A model generated the notes under the pieces. The model did no database searches and had not been told where the DNA came from. It saw only the letters and a program-made list of their open reading frames with translations. 64,000 nt of DNA from CAVQNQ01 sp963714205 (GTDB lineage Bacteria > Acidobacteriota > Terriglobia > Bryobacterales > Bryobacteraceae). The DNA is taken from NCBI GenBank assembly GCA_963714205.1, contig CAVQNQ010000003.1, positions 310,001-374,000 on the forward strand, in the 5' to 3' direction. Position 1 is the first letter of the stretch. Each line of letters begins with the position of its first letter. Made by a program: the position numbers and the translations under genes. Below are positions 41,287 through 50,682 of the stretch, piece after piece.

Positions 41287-42996
41287 CTACGGCATGACCA
41301 TCAGGACGAGGCGCGAGGGGCGCCGGCGGTCGTGGTACACGGTCTGGCTGGCCTTGAGAAGCCGGGTCTCATCGGGAATGGAGCCGCCGGTATTGGGGTT
41401 GCGGTCGAAGCGCGGGAAATTGCTGCTCGAAACTTCCACGCGGATGCGATGCCCGCGCAGGAAGACGTTGCCGGTCACGCCGGCATCCACGGCGATCTGG
41501 TAGGTCTGGTTTGGACGGGCGAGCTCGGGTTGGGCCAGGGAGTTGCGATAACGCAGGCGCAGGATGCCATCGCTCAGGTTGCGCGCGTAGCCATCCGGGA
41601 AAACGTCCACCAGCTTGACGCTGAAGTCCGTGTCGCGAGCGCTGGTTGAGACATACAGGATCGCCTTGACCGGTCCGAGGGCTTCCAGATCCTGCGGGAG
41701 CGGTTTGCTGGTATAGACCAGCACGTCTGGGCGCTGCTCGACGGGCCGCTGATCCAGGGGGCCCCAGGGGAAGATCCGCGGATTGCAGCAGACCGCGCCG
41801 CCGCGCGTGGGCGCGGGGTTGCGCGGATCGTAGACGAAACGATCGGCGGCGCCGCGGCGCGCGGGCTGTTCGCCCAGCGAGCCATCGCCCGCGAGGGAAT
41901 TGGCGCGGCCGCTGCCCGCCAGGTAGAGGTTCCACGGGCGGGCCTGGCGCGGGGGCCACTCACGTTCCTCACGCCACTTATTGGCGCCCATCACGAAGAT
42001 CTTCACGGGAGGCTGGGAGACGAGCGCGGTGTCCTTTCCCATGAGCCACTGGTCGAACCATTCGAGCTGCAGCTCGCGGATGGGGATCACGGAATCCGGC
42101 CCGAAGTCGGCGTCCGCGAAGCGGCTGGACATATTGTGCGGCCAGGGCCCGATTAGAACGCGGTTCAAACCGGAGAGCTTGCGCAGGGCCGCGAAGGCTT
42201 CCAGATCGCTTTGCGCGAAGTTGTCGTACCAGCCGCCCACGGCGAAGACCGGGATGCGAATCTGGGCGATCCGCTCGCGGACGCTGATCGAGCGCCAGAA
42301 GGAATCGAACGCGGGATGCTCGACGGCCTCGCGGAACATAGGGGATTCGCGTCCCGTGGCGGCCACATCGGCGGTGCGGAGGGGCAGGTGCAGAACGAAG
42401 CGGCTGAAGTCCGGATGGTAATCGCGCACCTTCAGGTTCTCGGACATCCATTCCAGGCGGTTGCCCACCTTCATGGCGCCGCCGGCGGAGTAGAAGCGGT
42501 CGCGGTAATCGTCGTATCCCGAAACCACCGGAAAAATGGCCTTCAGGTGGGGATTGCCGGCCAGCGCGGCTTTCCACTGCACAATGCCCACGTAGGAGCC
42601 GCCCATCATGCCGATCTTGCCATCGGACCACGGCCGGGCGGCGATCCAGTTGAGCGTGTCATCGCCATCGTCGGTTTCCTGGTGCAGGGGATCGAAAACG
42701 CCTTCGGATTCGTAGCGCCCGCGCACATCCTCCACCACCAGCGCGTACCCATGCTCCACGAAGACGGCGTAATTGGGGGTGATGTCCGCGCCTTTGCCGT
42801 AGGGCGTACGCACGAGAATGGCGGGCAGGCGCGCGTGCTCGGCGGGCAGGAAGACATTGGCGAAAAGGCGCACTCCATCCCGCATGGGAACGGGCACGTG
42901 CAACTCGCGTACGATGGGCCGCTCGGGCGCGCTCCAGGCCGGTGCGCAGGTCAGAACCGCGCCTAGCGCCGCCGCATTCAAGAACCGCACTCGCAC
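41287..42996 (-). CDS. CocE/NonD-type S15 hydrolase
   Basis: The 569-aa exported protein has a signal peptide and the S15/CocE core: MRDGVRLFANVFLPAEHARL, VRTPYGKGAD, VVEDVRGRYESEGVFDPL and the nucleophile elbow MMGGSYVGIVQW. A C-terminal jelly-roll domain ends with ASQTVYHDRRRPSRLVL. Members cleave X-Pro dipeptides or acyl groups of small esters. The substrate is unknown. The start overlaps the end of the glycosyltransferase gene by 19 bp. Confidence 0.9.
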   Translation of the reverse strand: MRVRFLNAAALGAVLTCAPAWSAPERPIVRELHVPVPMRDGVRLFANVFLPAEHARLPAILVRTPYGKGADITPNYAVFVEHGYALVVEDVRGRYESEGVFDPLHQETDDGDDTLNWIAARPWSDGKIGMMGGSYVGIVQWKAALAGNPHLKAIFPVVSGYDDYRDRFYSAGGAMKVGNRLEWMSENLKVRDYHPDFSRFVLHLPLRTADVAATGRESPMFREAVEHPAFDSFWRSISVRERIAQIRIPVFAVGGWYDNFAQSDLEAFAALRKLSGLNRVLIGPWPHNMSSRFADADFGPDSVIPIRELQLEWFDQWLMGKDTALVSQPPVKIFVMGANKWREEREWPPRQARPWNLYLAGSGRANSLAGDGSLGEQPARRGAADRFVYDPRNPAPTRGGAVCCNPRIFPWGPLDQRPVEQRPDVLVYTSKPLPQDLEALGPVKAILYVSTSARDTDFSVKLVDVFPDGYARNLSDGILRLRYRNSLAQPELARPNQTYQIAVDAGVTGNVFLRGHRIRVEVSSSNFPRFDRNPNTGGSIPDETRLLKASQTVYHDRRRPSRLVLMVMP

Positions 42997-44078
42997 AAGA
43001 GTTCCCAGTACCGTTTCCCGGCTTGCTCGACCCCGTGGCAGGCCGCGATATGCCCCGCCCCCCGCTGGCCGATGGCGGCGGCCGTCCCGAAAACCGATGA
43101 TAACAAAACGATATGAGCGCGCAACGAATCGCGCTCGGCGGGACCCGGCGGCACCCGCAAGCAGGCGTCCTCGGGGAAGCGCTGGTATTCGGCCGAGTCG
43201 GTCACCAGGACCGGTCTGCCTAAACCCATCAAGCGAATCACGATGCCTGAAGTTTCCCCGGCCGAAGGATCGCGCAGGGCGATGCAGGCATCCACGGCGC
43301 GCGCGGCCAGCCAGAATTCGCGTTCGCTCAGGAACGGCCGGCGGATCACCCCCTCGTTATCGAGCAGGCGGGAGACGGAAAGCTCCAGGGCCGGGGAAAC
43401 GAACTGGCCAGCCACCAGCAGAAACGTCCGCGGGTTCTCGCGCCGCGCCTGGGCGAAGACCCTCAGAGTGGAGGTCAGCCGTTTGGGTTCCCGCAAGTAC
43501 CCGAAAACGCCGAAAAGGAATGCATCGAGTGGCACACCGAGAGCCTCCCTGTAGCGGATCACCTGGACTTCGCCGGGCAGTGCCGGGGGAGCGAACAGGT
43601 GCGGGATCTCGAAGACGCGCGCGCTGGGCGCCTGTTCGCGGACCATACGCGCGGCGGCGGGGTTGTGCACCACCACGGCGCGGGCGCGCTCCACAACCCG
43701 GCGCAGCATTGTATACCGAAAATAGCGGCTATCGGCGCCCGCGATGGCGCGTCCCCGCCACAAATCGCGCGCCAGGGCGCGATTCCACTCGCCGTAGTTG
43801 TATACGAACTCTTCGATGTAGGCCTCTTCGCCGAGGTGCCCTAGCAGGAAATGGTGCAGCACCGCATCATGCAGCACGATTACCGAAGGGGATTCGAGCG
43901 CCCGGCGGTAGGCGGCCGTATGCAGCATGTTGTTGCCCAAGTGGCAGAGCGCCACGTCGCAGTGGCCCGGCGCCACCTCCACGCGCCCGTGGCGGCGCAA
44001 TTCCGCGAGCAGCGCCGCGGAGTAGTCGGCTACGCCGGTCCGCGCGGGCGGCAGGGGAGAGAAGAAGCCGACGGTCAC
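42978..44078 (-). CDS. Family 4-like glycosyltransferase
   Basis: The 366-aa protein has the GT-B layout: an N-terminal domain starting VGFFSPLPPARTGVADYSA and a C-terminal nucleotide-sugar domain with FGVFGYLREPKRL, LLVAGQFVSPALE and the acceptor loop RDPSAGETSGIVIRLMGLGRP (given in part), in which the E-x-S-G segment corresponds to the usual E-x7-E region. GTG 44078 is chosen because it overlaps the YggS stop as GTGA. It probably adds a sugar to an envelope glycan. Confidence 0.82.
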   Translation of the reverse strand: MTVGFFSPLPPARTGVADYSAALLAELRRHGRVEVAPGHCDVALCHLGNNMLHTAAYRRALESPSVIVLHDAVLHHFLLGHLGEEAYIEEFVYNYGEWNRALARDLWRGRAIAGADSRYFRYTMLRRVVERARAVVVHNPAAARMVREQAPSARVFEIPHLFAPPALPGEVQVIRYREALGVPLDAFLFGVFGYLREPKRLTSTLRVFAQARRENPRTFLLVAGQFVSPALELSVSRLLDNEGVIRRPFLSEREFWLAARAVDACIALRDPSAGETSGIVIRLMGLGRPVLVTDSAEYQRFPEDACLRVPPGPAERDSLRAHIVLLSSVFGTAAAIGQRGAGHIAACHGVEQAGKRYWELLCECGS

Positions 44079-44752
44079 GCTCGAATGCGCCTGCCGAACA
44101 GCGCCGTCCCCACCCGCACGCAGGTGGAGCCTTCTTCGATGGCGGTTTCCAGGTCGTGCGACATGCCCATGGAAAGCTGGCCCAGCCCGTGGAACTCGGC
44201 CAGCTCGCGGAGGCGCCGGAACGAAGGGCGCGCGGCCTCGGGATCGTCCGACCACAGCGGCATGGTCATCAAGCCGAGCAGCCGCAGGTTAGGGCAGCCG
44301 CGCACCGCGGCGATCAATTCGGGGAGGGCCTGGGAGTCCGCGCCGCTCTTGGCCTCCTCCGGAGAGAGCTTGACTTCCAGCATGATATCCAACGGGCGAC
44401 CGCTCTCGTTCAGACGGCGCGCCAGCTTGGGCGAATCGACGGTCTGAATCACCTGGAACAATTGCGCCGCCCTGACGGATTTGTTGGACTGCAAATGGCC
44501 GATGAGGTGGAAGCGGGCGCCCTGGAGATCCGCGACGGCCGGGGCTTTACCCTCGAACTCCTGCACGTAATTTTCGCCGAAATCCCGCAGCCCCAGGCTG
44601 TAAGCTTCGCGGATGATGGCGGCCGGGAAGACCTTGGTGACGGCCAGCAGCAGGATGCCGGCCGGATCGCGGCGCGCGCGCTCCGCCGCCCGGGCGATCC
44701 GCTCGCGGACCGCCGCCAATCTCGCGGACAAGGTGCCCATGGACGCCTGCAC
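44075..44752 (-). CDS. YggS family pyridoxal phosphate-binding protein
   Basis: The 225-aa protein is the PLP homeostasis protein YggS/PROSC. The PLP lysine is in LLLAVTKVFPAAIIREAY, followed by DFGENYVQEFEGK, FHLIGHLQSNK and the late block LSMGMSHDLETAIEEGSTCVRVGTALFG (given here in parts). Its role is to buffer PLP rather than catalyse a reaction. It heads a coupled minus-strand unit with the glycosyltransferase and the S15 hydrolase. Confidence 0.94.
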   Translation of the reverse strand: MQASMGTLSARLAAVRERIARAAERARRDPAGILLLAVTKVFPAAIIREAYSLGLRDFGENYVQEFEGKAPAVADLQGARFHLIGHLQSNKSVRAAQLFQVIQTVDSPKLARRLNESGRPLDIMLEVKLSPEEAKSGADSQALPELIAAVRGCPNLRLLGLMTMPLWSDDPEAARPSFRRLRELAEFHGLGQLSMGMSHDLETAIEEGSTCVRVGTALFGRRIRA

Positions 44753-44877
44753 GTCTCAGTATGCCACGCCGTCTCCGGCTCCGTTTCGCGATTCGATTGC
44801 ATTTCGTAACGTCCCTGAAATGCCGCTTTTTGTTAGGATGTCTCTTCACCGCAATTCCGCAGAAAGAGGAGAGACAG

Positions 44878-47800
44878 ATGCGCAAGTTTGCAATATCGAG
44901 TCTGATCGCAATTACGCTTCTCGCCGCCTTCACATCCGCGGCTTGGGCGCAGGGAGTGGGATCTGCAACCATGACCGGGACCATTACGGACCCGTCCGGT
45001 GCGAGCGTGCCGGCGGCCGATGTGGCCATTCGCAACACGGACACCAACGTCGAGCGCCGTATCCAGTCAAACGAAGCGGGCGTTTACGTGGCGCCGTTCC
45101 TGCAACCGGGGCACTACGAAGTGCGAGCCGGCAAGACGGGCTTCGAGGCTATCCTACGCAAGGAGTTGACCCTCCAGGTTGGCCAGACGCTGACTGTGGA
45201 TTTCTCGCTGGCTTTGAAGACCACGCAGGAAGTCCTAACCGTGACCGGCGAGGCGCCGGTGGTGGACGCGGAGAAGACCGAGCAATCGCAGGTGATCAGC
45301 GATTCCGCAGTCGGCAACCTGCCGATCGCCGGGCGGCGCTGGGACACTTTCGCGCTGCTCACGCCCAATGTGACCACGGACGGCACCAGCGGGATGGTCT
45401 CTTACCGGGGCATTTCGGGACTCTACAACGGTAATACCGTGGATGGCGCCAATAACAACCAGGCGTTCTTCTCGGAAGCGCGCGGGCGGGCCAATAGCGG
45501 CGCCTATGTCTTCAGCATGGACTCCATTCGGGAGTACCAGGTCAGCTCGAGCAACTACAGCGCGGAACTGGGACAGGCGGCGGGCGGCGTGATCAATGCC
45601 GTGACTAAGTCCGGCGCCAACGATTTCCACGGCGACCTGTTCTACTATCTGCGCTACCCCACGTGGAACGCGCTCGATTCATATCCGAAGTCGCGCGGCA
45701 CTTACAGCCAGCCCATCCATCAGTGGCAGCAGTTCGGCGGAAGCGCCGGCGGGGCGGTCATCAAGGATAAGCTGTTTTATTTCGGAACGTACGACGGCTC
45801 GCGGAAAGTCAACCCCATCGCTTACACCAGCAATGTCTTCAGTCCGACCGTGGCGGCCCTTCCGTGCCCCTCGCAGGTGACGGCCGCGCAGTGCGCCGCC
45901 GCCAACGCTTTTCTGTTCGGCGCGCAAGGCAGCTTCCCCCGCGCCACCAACCAGGATGTCGGTTTCGGCAAGCTCGATTACCAGGCGGACCCGCGCAATC
46001 ACGTGAGCGCGTCGTTCGATTTCATGAACTACCGCGCGCCCAACGCCTACAGCACCTCGCCGTCCTACAATAACAGCTCACTCGGCACCAACGGAAGCTA
46101 CTTTTTCCACGAGCGCATCTTCGTGGCGAATTGGGATTCCACCATCGCCAGCTCGGCGGTCAACAATCTGCGGTTCCAGTGGGGCCGGGACCTGGAGGCC
46201 GCCGGCTCCAACGCGGGCGCGCCGTACGTGAACGTAGGCGGCTCGGGCGGCAGCTCGAACCTGATGATCTACGGCGAGAACTACGCGCTTCCGCGCACCG
46301 CCGAGCCGGACGAGCACCGCATCCAGCTCTCGGACACGCTCTCCTATGTGCACGGCCGCCACAACTTGAAAGCCGGCCTGGATTTCAATATTATCCACGA
46401 GGTGATGATCAACCTGTACAACGGAACCGGCAATTACAGTTACAGCGGAACGGCGCAGACCGCTTTCAATAACTGGGTGATCGACGCATACGGGATCAAC
46501 ATCGGCGACGGTCTGACCGGCCGGCACTACAGCACCTTCACGCAGGTCAACGATCCGATCACACACGTCGGCAAAGACGATTTCTACAACAACGATTACG
46601 CCGGCTTTTTCGAAGATAACTGGAAGGCGAGTTCGAAGCTGACGCTGAACATGGGGATACGCTACGACGTGTTCACTATTCCGCAGCCGCCGCAACCGAA
46701 CACGCTGACCTCGCTGACCACGCTCTATACCTCCACGATCAACACGCCCAAAGACCAGTTCCAGCCGCGCCTCGGCGCCGCCTGGCAGCTCACGCCGAAG
46801 ACCGTGGTGCGCACCGGTTACGGCCTGTTCTATGCCAAGACGACCAATAGCACGTACTACGCCACGCGCGTCGAAAACGGCGTCTATCAGCAGACGTTCA
46901 GTGGCGCGCCGAGCCTATTCCCGCAGTTGACTTTTCCGAACGTGATCTGGACGCCGCCCGGCCCGGCCGTGACCGCACCCTTCGCCGGGGCGCTGACACC
47001 GCAGGTGACCACCTTCACGCCGCCCTCCGCCACGCAGGTCACGCGCGGCATGGCTCCCGATTGGGTGAATCCGCGAAGCCACGAAGGCGATGTCACGATC
47101 GAGCAGCAGTTGCCCGGCAATATGAGCGCGTCGGTGGCCTACGTGGTGAGCCGGACGCTGCATCTGCCGATCTTCCTCGATACCAACCTGGCCCCCTCCA
47201 CGACCACCAAGAGCTACGATATTCTGAACTCGAGCAATGCCACGGTCGAAACTTACACGGTTCCTTTCTACACCCAGCGCATCAACACCAACACGGGCGA
47301 GGTCTTCGCGGGCTTCAGCGTTGTCAACGCGTGGTACAACTCGATGGTCCTCACGCTGCGCCGGCCCATGCGGCACGGGGTCGAGTTCACGATGAACTAC
47401 ACCTATAGCAAGGCTCTGGACGGCGCGCAGGCGATGGGATCGAACGGAACATTCAACGGCACCGATTATCCGATCAACCCCTACAACCTCAAGCAGGAAT
47501 GGGGGCTTTCGGATCTGGACCAGCGGCAACGGTTCGTAGCCAATGCCGTGTGGATGCCCACCTTGAACAATCTTCCGAACCAGGCCGCCAAGCTGATTCT
47601 CAATGGCTGGGCGTTCTCGACTATCGTGACCATGGCCACCGGCCAGCCCGTTACTCCCTACGTCACCGGCACGCCGAGCCCGCTCGATGGCGGTGTGACA
47701 GGCGGAGTCAGCTATGCCGGCCCCACCGCGGGTCGCGCCGGCTGGCTGCCGCGCAACGCGTTCGAAGGCCCCGGATACCGCAATGTGGACTTCCGCATCG

Positions 47801-48051
47801 GGCGGCAGTTCGCGATAACAGAGCGGATGAAGCTGTCGCTCATCGGCGAAGCGTTCAACCTGTTCAACCACACCAACATTTCGGGCGTAAGCACCTCGGC
47901 GTTCTCCTATAGCGCAGCGGGGTCGGGCGTTTGCGCGGGCCACGCCAACGCCTGCTTCTCGCCGGTTTCGACGTTCCTGTCGGCTACCTCGACCAGTAAT
48001 CTGCTGTGGGGACCGCGTCAATTGCAGGTTTCCGGCAGACTTACGTTCTGA
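44878..48051 (+). CDS. Oar-like TonB-dependent receptor with regulatory domain
   Basis: The 1057-aa outer membrane protein has a signal peptide (KFAISSLIAITLLAAFTSAAWA given in part). A carboxypeptidase-regulatory-like beta sandwich spans about residues 27-110 (GSATMTGTITDPSGASVPAA). A plug with YQVSSSNYSAELGQAAGGVINA (in part) and VTKSGANDFHGDLFYYLR leads into a long barrel that ends in aromatic F (LQVSGRLTF). This is the acidobacterial Oar/OmpA-like receptor type, probably importing or binding large substrates. ATG 44878 has AGAGGAGA just before it. Confidence 0.9.
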   Translation: MRKFAISSLIAITLLAAFTSAAWAQGVGSATMTGTITDPSGASVPAADVAIRNTDTNVERRIQSNEAGVYVAPFLQPGHYEVRAGKTGFEAILRKELTLQVGQTLTVDFSLALKTTQEVLTVTGEAPVVDAEKTEQSQVISDSAVGNLPIAGRRWDTFALLTPNVTTDGTSGMVSYRGISGLYNGNTVDGANNNQAFFSEARGRANSGAYVFSMDSIREYQVSSSNYSAELGQAAGGVINAVTKSGANDFHGDLFYYLRYPTWNALDSYPKSRGTYSQPIHQWQQFGGSAGGAVIKDKLFYFGTYDGSRKVNPIAYTSNVFSPTVAALPCPSQVTAAQCAAANAFLFGAQGSFPRATNQDVGFGKLDYQADPRNHVSASFDFMNYRAPNAYSTSPSYNNSSLGTNGSYFFHERIFVANWDSTIASSAVNNLRFQWGRDLEAAGSNAGAPYVNVGGSGGSSNLMIYGENYALPRTAEPDEHRIQLSDTLSYVHGRHNLKAGLDFNIIHEVMINLYNGTGNYSYSGTAQTAFNNWVIDAYGINIGDGLTGRHYSTFTQVNDPITHVGKDDFYNNDYAGFFEDNWKASSKLTLNMGIRYDVFTIPQPPQPNTLTSLTTLYTSTINTPKDQFQPRLGAAWQLTPKTVVRTGYGLFYAKTTNSTYYATRVENGVYQQTFSGAPSLFPQLTFPNVIWTPPGPAVTAPFAGALTPQVTTFTPPSATQVTRGMAPDWVNPRSHEGDVTIEQQLPGNMSASVAYVVSRTLHLPIFLDTNLAPSTTTKSYDILNSSNATVETYTVPFYTQRINTNTGEVFAGFSVVNAWYNSMVLTLRRPMRHGVEFTMNYTYSKALDGAQAMGSNGTFNGTDYPINPYNLKQEWGLSDLDQRQRFVANAVWMPTLNNLPNQAAKLILNGWAFSTIVTMATGQPVTPYVTGTPSPLDGGVTGGVSYAGPTAGRAGWLPRNAFEGPGYRNVDFRIGRQFAITERMKLSLIGEAFNLFNHTNISGVSTSAFSYSAAGSGVCAGHANACFSPVSTFLSATSTSNLLWGPRQLQVSGRLTF

Positions 48052-48066
48052 GGATTGTAGTTTTTC

Positions 48067-48099
48067 ACTGGCGGCGCCTTCGCCGGAGGCGCCGCCGGT
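48067..48099 (+). terminator. Palindrome after the TonB receptor gene
   Basis: GGCGGCGCC and GGCGCCGCC form a perfect 9-bp stem (extendable by three more pairs, one G-T wobble) around a 9-base loop. It lies 16 bp after the stop codon, and a T5 run follows 11 bases later. It probably acts as a terminator, although the T-run is distant. Confidence 0.5.
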
Positions 48100-48229
48100 T
48101 CTCGGCTGTCCTTTTTGAATCTGAGAGCTGTACTTTTCTGAGCCGTCCATCGAGCCGGGCGTCCCTTTTCACACCGTAGTATCTGGACGGCCTTTCGACG
48201 ATTGCCCCATTATCGGACCGGAGGAACTC

Positions 48230-48772
48230 GTGAAAACTACCGATACGGCTCACTCCGGAACCAGAGAAACTGACGGCCTTGAAACGCCGTCCGATCTCAA
48301 AACACCAACCGATCTCAGTCCCAATTCCGTTGATGCTGTCTCAGGCGCTTTGCGTGAATTACTGGCCGACGCATTCGCCCTTTACGTAAAGACGAAGAAT
48401 TTCCATTGGCATATGAGCGGGAGCCATTTTCGGGACTATCACCTGCTGTTGGATGAGCACGCTGACCAGATCTTCGCCATGACCGATGTAATCGCGGAGC
48501 GCGCGCGGAAAATCGGAGGAACCACGCTCCGTTCCATTGGCGACATCGCGCGGCATCAAACCCTAAAAGACAACGACGCGGAATTCGTCGCTCCCAAGGA
48601 CATGCTGGCGGAACTGTGCGCCGATAACCAGACCCTGACGCGCTCCTTGCGTGAAAAGCACAAGATATGCGAACAGCAGAATGACGTGGCGACCACCAGC
48701 CTGATAGAGGCATGGATTGACGAAACCGAGCGCAGAACCTGGTTCCTCTACGAGACGATGCGCCGTCTCTGA
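48230..48772 (+). CDS. dps: Dps-like DNA-protection ferritin
   Basis: The 180-aa protein has a Dps helical bundle: LREL-LADAFALYVKTKNFHWHM, with the first ferroxidase histidine in NFHWH, and FRDYHLLLDEHADQIFAM (given in part) with the aspartate/glutamate ligands. It stores iron, binds DNA and reduces hydrogen peroxide damage. It begins at GTG 48230 with GGAGGAA in front. A 30-residue polar N-terminal extension may bind DNA. Confidence 0.93.
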   Translation: MKTTDTAHSGTRETDGLETPSDLKTPTDLSPNSVDAVSGALRELLADAFALYVKTKNFHWHMSGSHFRDYHLLLDEHADQIFAMTDVIAERARKIGGTTLRSIGDIARHQTLKDNDAEFVAPKDMLAELCADNQTLTRSLREKHKICEQQNDVATTSLIEAWIDETERRTWFLYETMRRL

Positions 48773-48915
48773 CATTCTCCAGAGATCGAAATCACGTCAG
48801 TGGCAATGGGGGGCAGGCGGACGCAACCGTCTGCCCTTTTTCTTGCAGAGCGGGGCGCACGCTGGGGGGCGGACCCCGCGAGCGGTCGCGGATCTGTTGC
48901 AAAATAAGAGTAGAT

Positions 48916-49503
48916 ATGAAGTTCTTCGCCCTTGCGCTCGCGCTGCTTCTGCCTGCCATGGCGGCCGCTCCCGATATCATGGGGAATGCGTTCGGGAATC
49001 CGAACGCTCCCATTACCATGGAAATCTTCAGTGATTTCCAATGCCCCGCGTGCAAGAACCTGCATGAGAACACGCTTCCCGAAATCATGCGGGAGTTCGT
49101 GACGCCGGGGAAGGTGTATTTGATTCAACGCTATTTCCCGCTGCAGGGCCATCCCTACGGCCTGCTTTCGGCGGAATATGTCTGCGCCGCTTCGCGCGTG
49201 GGCAAGTTCGAGCAGACCTCCAACATCCTGTTCGCCACGCAGCCGGTGTGGTCGGAGAACGGACACGTGGAGCAGACCGTCGACACTGTGCTCACGCCCA
49301 CGGAGGCCAAGAAGGTCAAATCGCTGGTCAATGACCCCGGCGTGCAAGCCCAGATCCAGCACGATGTCTTGGAGGGCAGGGCTGTCCCCGTGACGCAGAC
49401 CCCCACTCTCCTGGTGACTCACGCCATGCGGCGCTATCCGATTGCCGGCCTGACGGATTACGGCCTGCTGCGGTCCTTCCTGAATGACCTTCTCAAAAAA
49501 TAA
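48916..49503 (+). CDS. DsbA-like thioredoxin-fold protein
   Basis: The 195-aa exported protein has a signal peptide (KFFALALALLLPAMAAA) and a thioredoxin fold with the redox motif CPAC (FSDFQCPACKNLHENTL). The later cis-proline region is at VTQTPTLLV. It resembles DsbA-type thiol oxidoreductases. The end overlaps the start of the MauE-like gene by 20 bp. The pair may form a periplasmic thiol redox system. Confidence 0.88.
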   Translation: MKFFALALALLLPAMAAAPDIMGNAFGNPNAPITMEIFSDFQCPACKNLHENTLPEIMREFVTPGKVYLIQRYFPLQGHPYGLLSAEYVCAASRVGKFEQTSNILFATQPVWSENGHVEQTVDTVLTPTEAKKVKSLVNDPGVQAQIQHDVLEGRAVPVTQTPTLLVTHAMRRYPIAGLTDYGLLRSFLNDLLKK

Positions 49504-49927
49504 CGGCCTCCGCATCACGGCGCTGGTGCTGCGCATCGCCTTGGGCGCGGTGTTCGTCTACGCCGCGTGGCTCAAGCTGCGCGATCCCTGGCAGATGTTC
49601 GCCATGTCGATCGATTCCTACCAGCTGCTGCCCATGTGGGCGGTGCGTGTGGTGGCCCGTACGCTGCCTTGGGTGGAGCTGCTGCTGGGCCTTCTGCTGA
49701 TCACGGGCTTCTGGCTGCGCATTTCCGCCACAGCGGTTTCGCTCATGCTGCTGGTCTTCTTCAGCCTGATCGTGCGGGCCTGGGCCAAGGGCATGGAGAT
49801 CAGTTGCGGCTGCTTCGGACCGGGGGAAACCATCTCCTGGAAGACCATGCTGCGCGATGGCTCACTGCTGGCCGCCGCGCTCTTTGTCGCCGCGGCGAGC
49901 CTGATCCGGCCGCGCAAGGCCGCATGA
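49484..49927 (+). CDS. MauE/DoxX-like membrane protein
   Basis: The 147-aa protein has four hydrophobic helices and the MauE-type pattern ALGAVFVYAAWLKLRDPWQM, IDSYQLLP and SCGCFGPGETISWKTMLRD. MauE is needed with a thioredoxin-like partner for disulfide formation. It is coupled to the DsbA-like gene in front by a 20-bp overlap and to the methyltransferase behind by a 4-base overlap, supporting a redox-partner role. Confidence 0.87.
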   Translation: MTFSKNNGLRITALVLRIALGAVFVYAAWLKLRDPWQMFAMSIDSYQLLPMWAVRVVARTLPWVELLLGLLLITGFWLRISATAVSLMLLVFFSLIVRAWAKGMEISCGCFGPGETISWKTMLRDGSLLAAALFVAAASLIRPRKAA

Positions 49928-50682
49928 CGCCGGAGCGCCGCGCCGAGGTGCTGCGGCGCGAGCTTGCCTACCATGAGGAGCTATATGGCGGTTTCGCGCA
50001 GCGGCATTTCGCCCGGCCCGCCGTGCGGGCGCTGCGCGAGCACATGGTGGAGCGCATCCTGCGGCTCACCGGCGCCGGCCGCGGGGCGCGGGTGTTGAGC
50101 CTGGGCTGCGGAATCGGCGATACCGAACTGCTGCTGGCGCCGCATGTCGCCGAGGTGGTGGGCGTGGATCTCTCGCCCGCGGCCATAGCGCAGGCCCGCG
50201 CGGATGCCGCACGCCTGGGAATCGCCAATGCGCGCTTCGAGGAGGGAACCGGCGCACGGGGCCGCTTCGATGCGGTCATCGCCATCTTCTTCCTGCACCA
50301 CCTGCCGGATGCCGAGCTGTCCGAATTGCCGGACCGCGTGCGCGAGCTCGCGGCGCCGGGCGGCAGCTTCTATTCGCTCGACCCCAGCCGGCGGCGGCTC
50401 TCCGGCGCCGTGGGGCGCCGGCTCATCCCCGGCATCATGAAGCGCTACCAGACGCCGGACGAGCGCGAGCTGGATCCGGAGGCCACGGCGGAGATCTTCC
50501 GCCGCGCGGGATTCGATGCGCGGATTACCATCTACGACTTTGGCTCGTCGCCGCTGGCGGGCCTGCTGCCGGGATGGCGGGCGGGCTACCGGGCGGCGCG
50601 CCTGGCCGACGACCTGCTTCTGAAAGCGCCCGCCCTGCGCCGCCTGGGCAGCAATTTCGAAATCCTCTGCAAGGCCGCATGA
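49924..50682 (+). CDS. Class I SAM-dependent methyltransferase
   Basis: The 252-aa protein has the SAM motif ARVLSLGCGIGDTELLL, then VVGVDLSPAAIAQARADA and the motif AVIAIFFLHHLPDAE, as in UbiE/MenG-type and small molecule methyltransferases. It is coupled to the MauE-like gene and the YfhO-like gene by 4-base overlaps. The substrate is unknown. Confidence 0.87.
   Translation: MTPERRAEVLRRELAYHEELYGGFAQRHFARPAVRALREHMVERILRLTGAGRGARVLSLGCGIGDTELLLAPHVAEVVGVDLSPAAIAQARADAARLGIANARFEEGTGARGRFDAVIAIFFLHHLPDAELSELPDRVRELAAPGGSFYSLDPSRRRLSGAVGRRLIPGIMKRYQTPDERELDPEATAEIFRRAGFDARITIYDFGSSPLAGLLPGWRAGYRAARLADDLLLKAPALRRLGSNFEILCKAA

Noticed and set aside
46915..48150. A 411-codon minus frame opposite the TonB receptor
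   Set aside because: It is antisense to a well-supported barrel-coding region and has the biased composition of a shadow frame.
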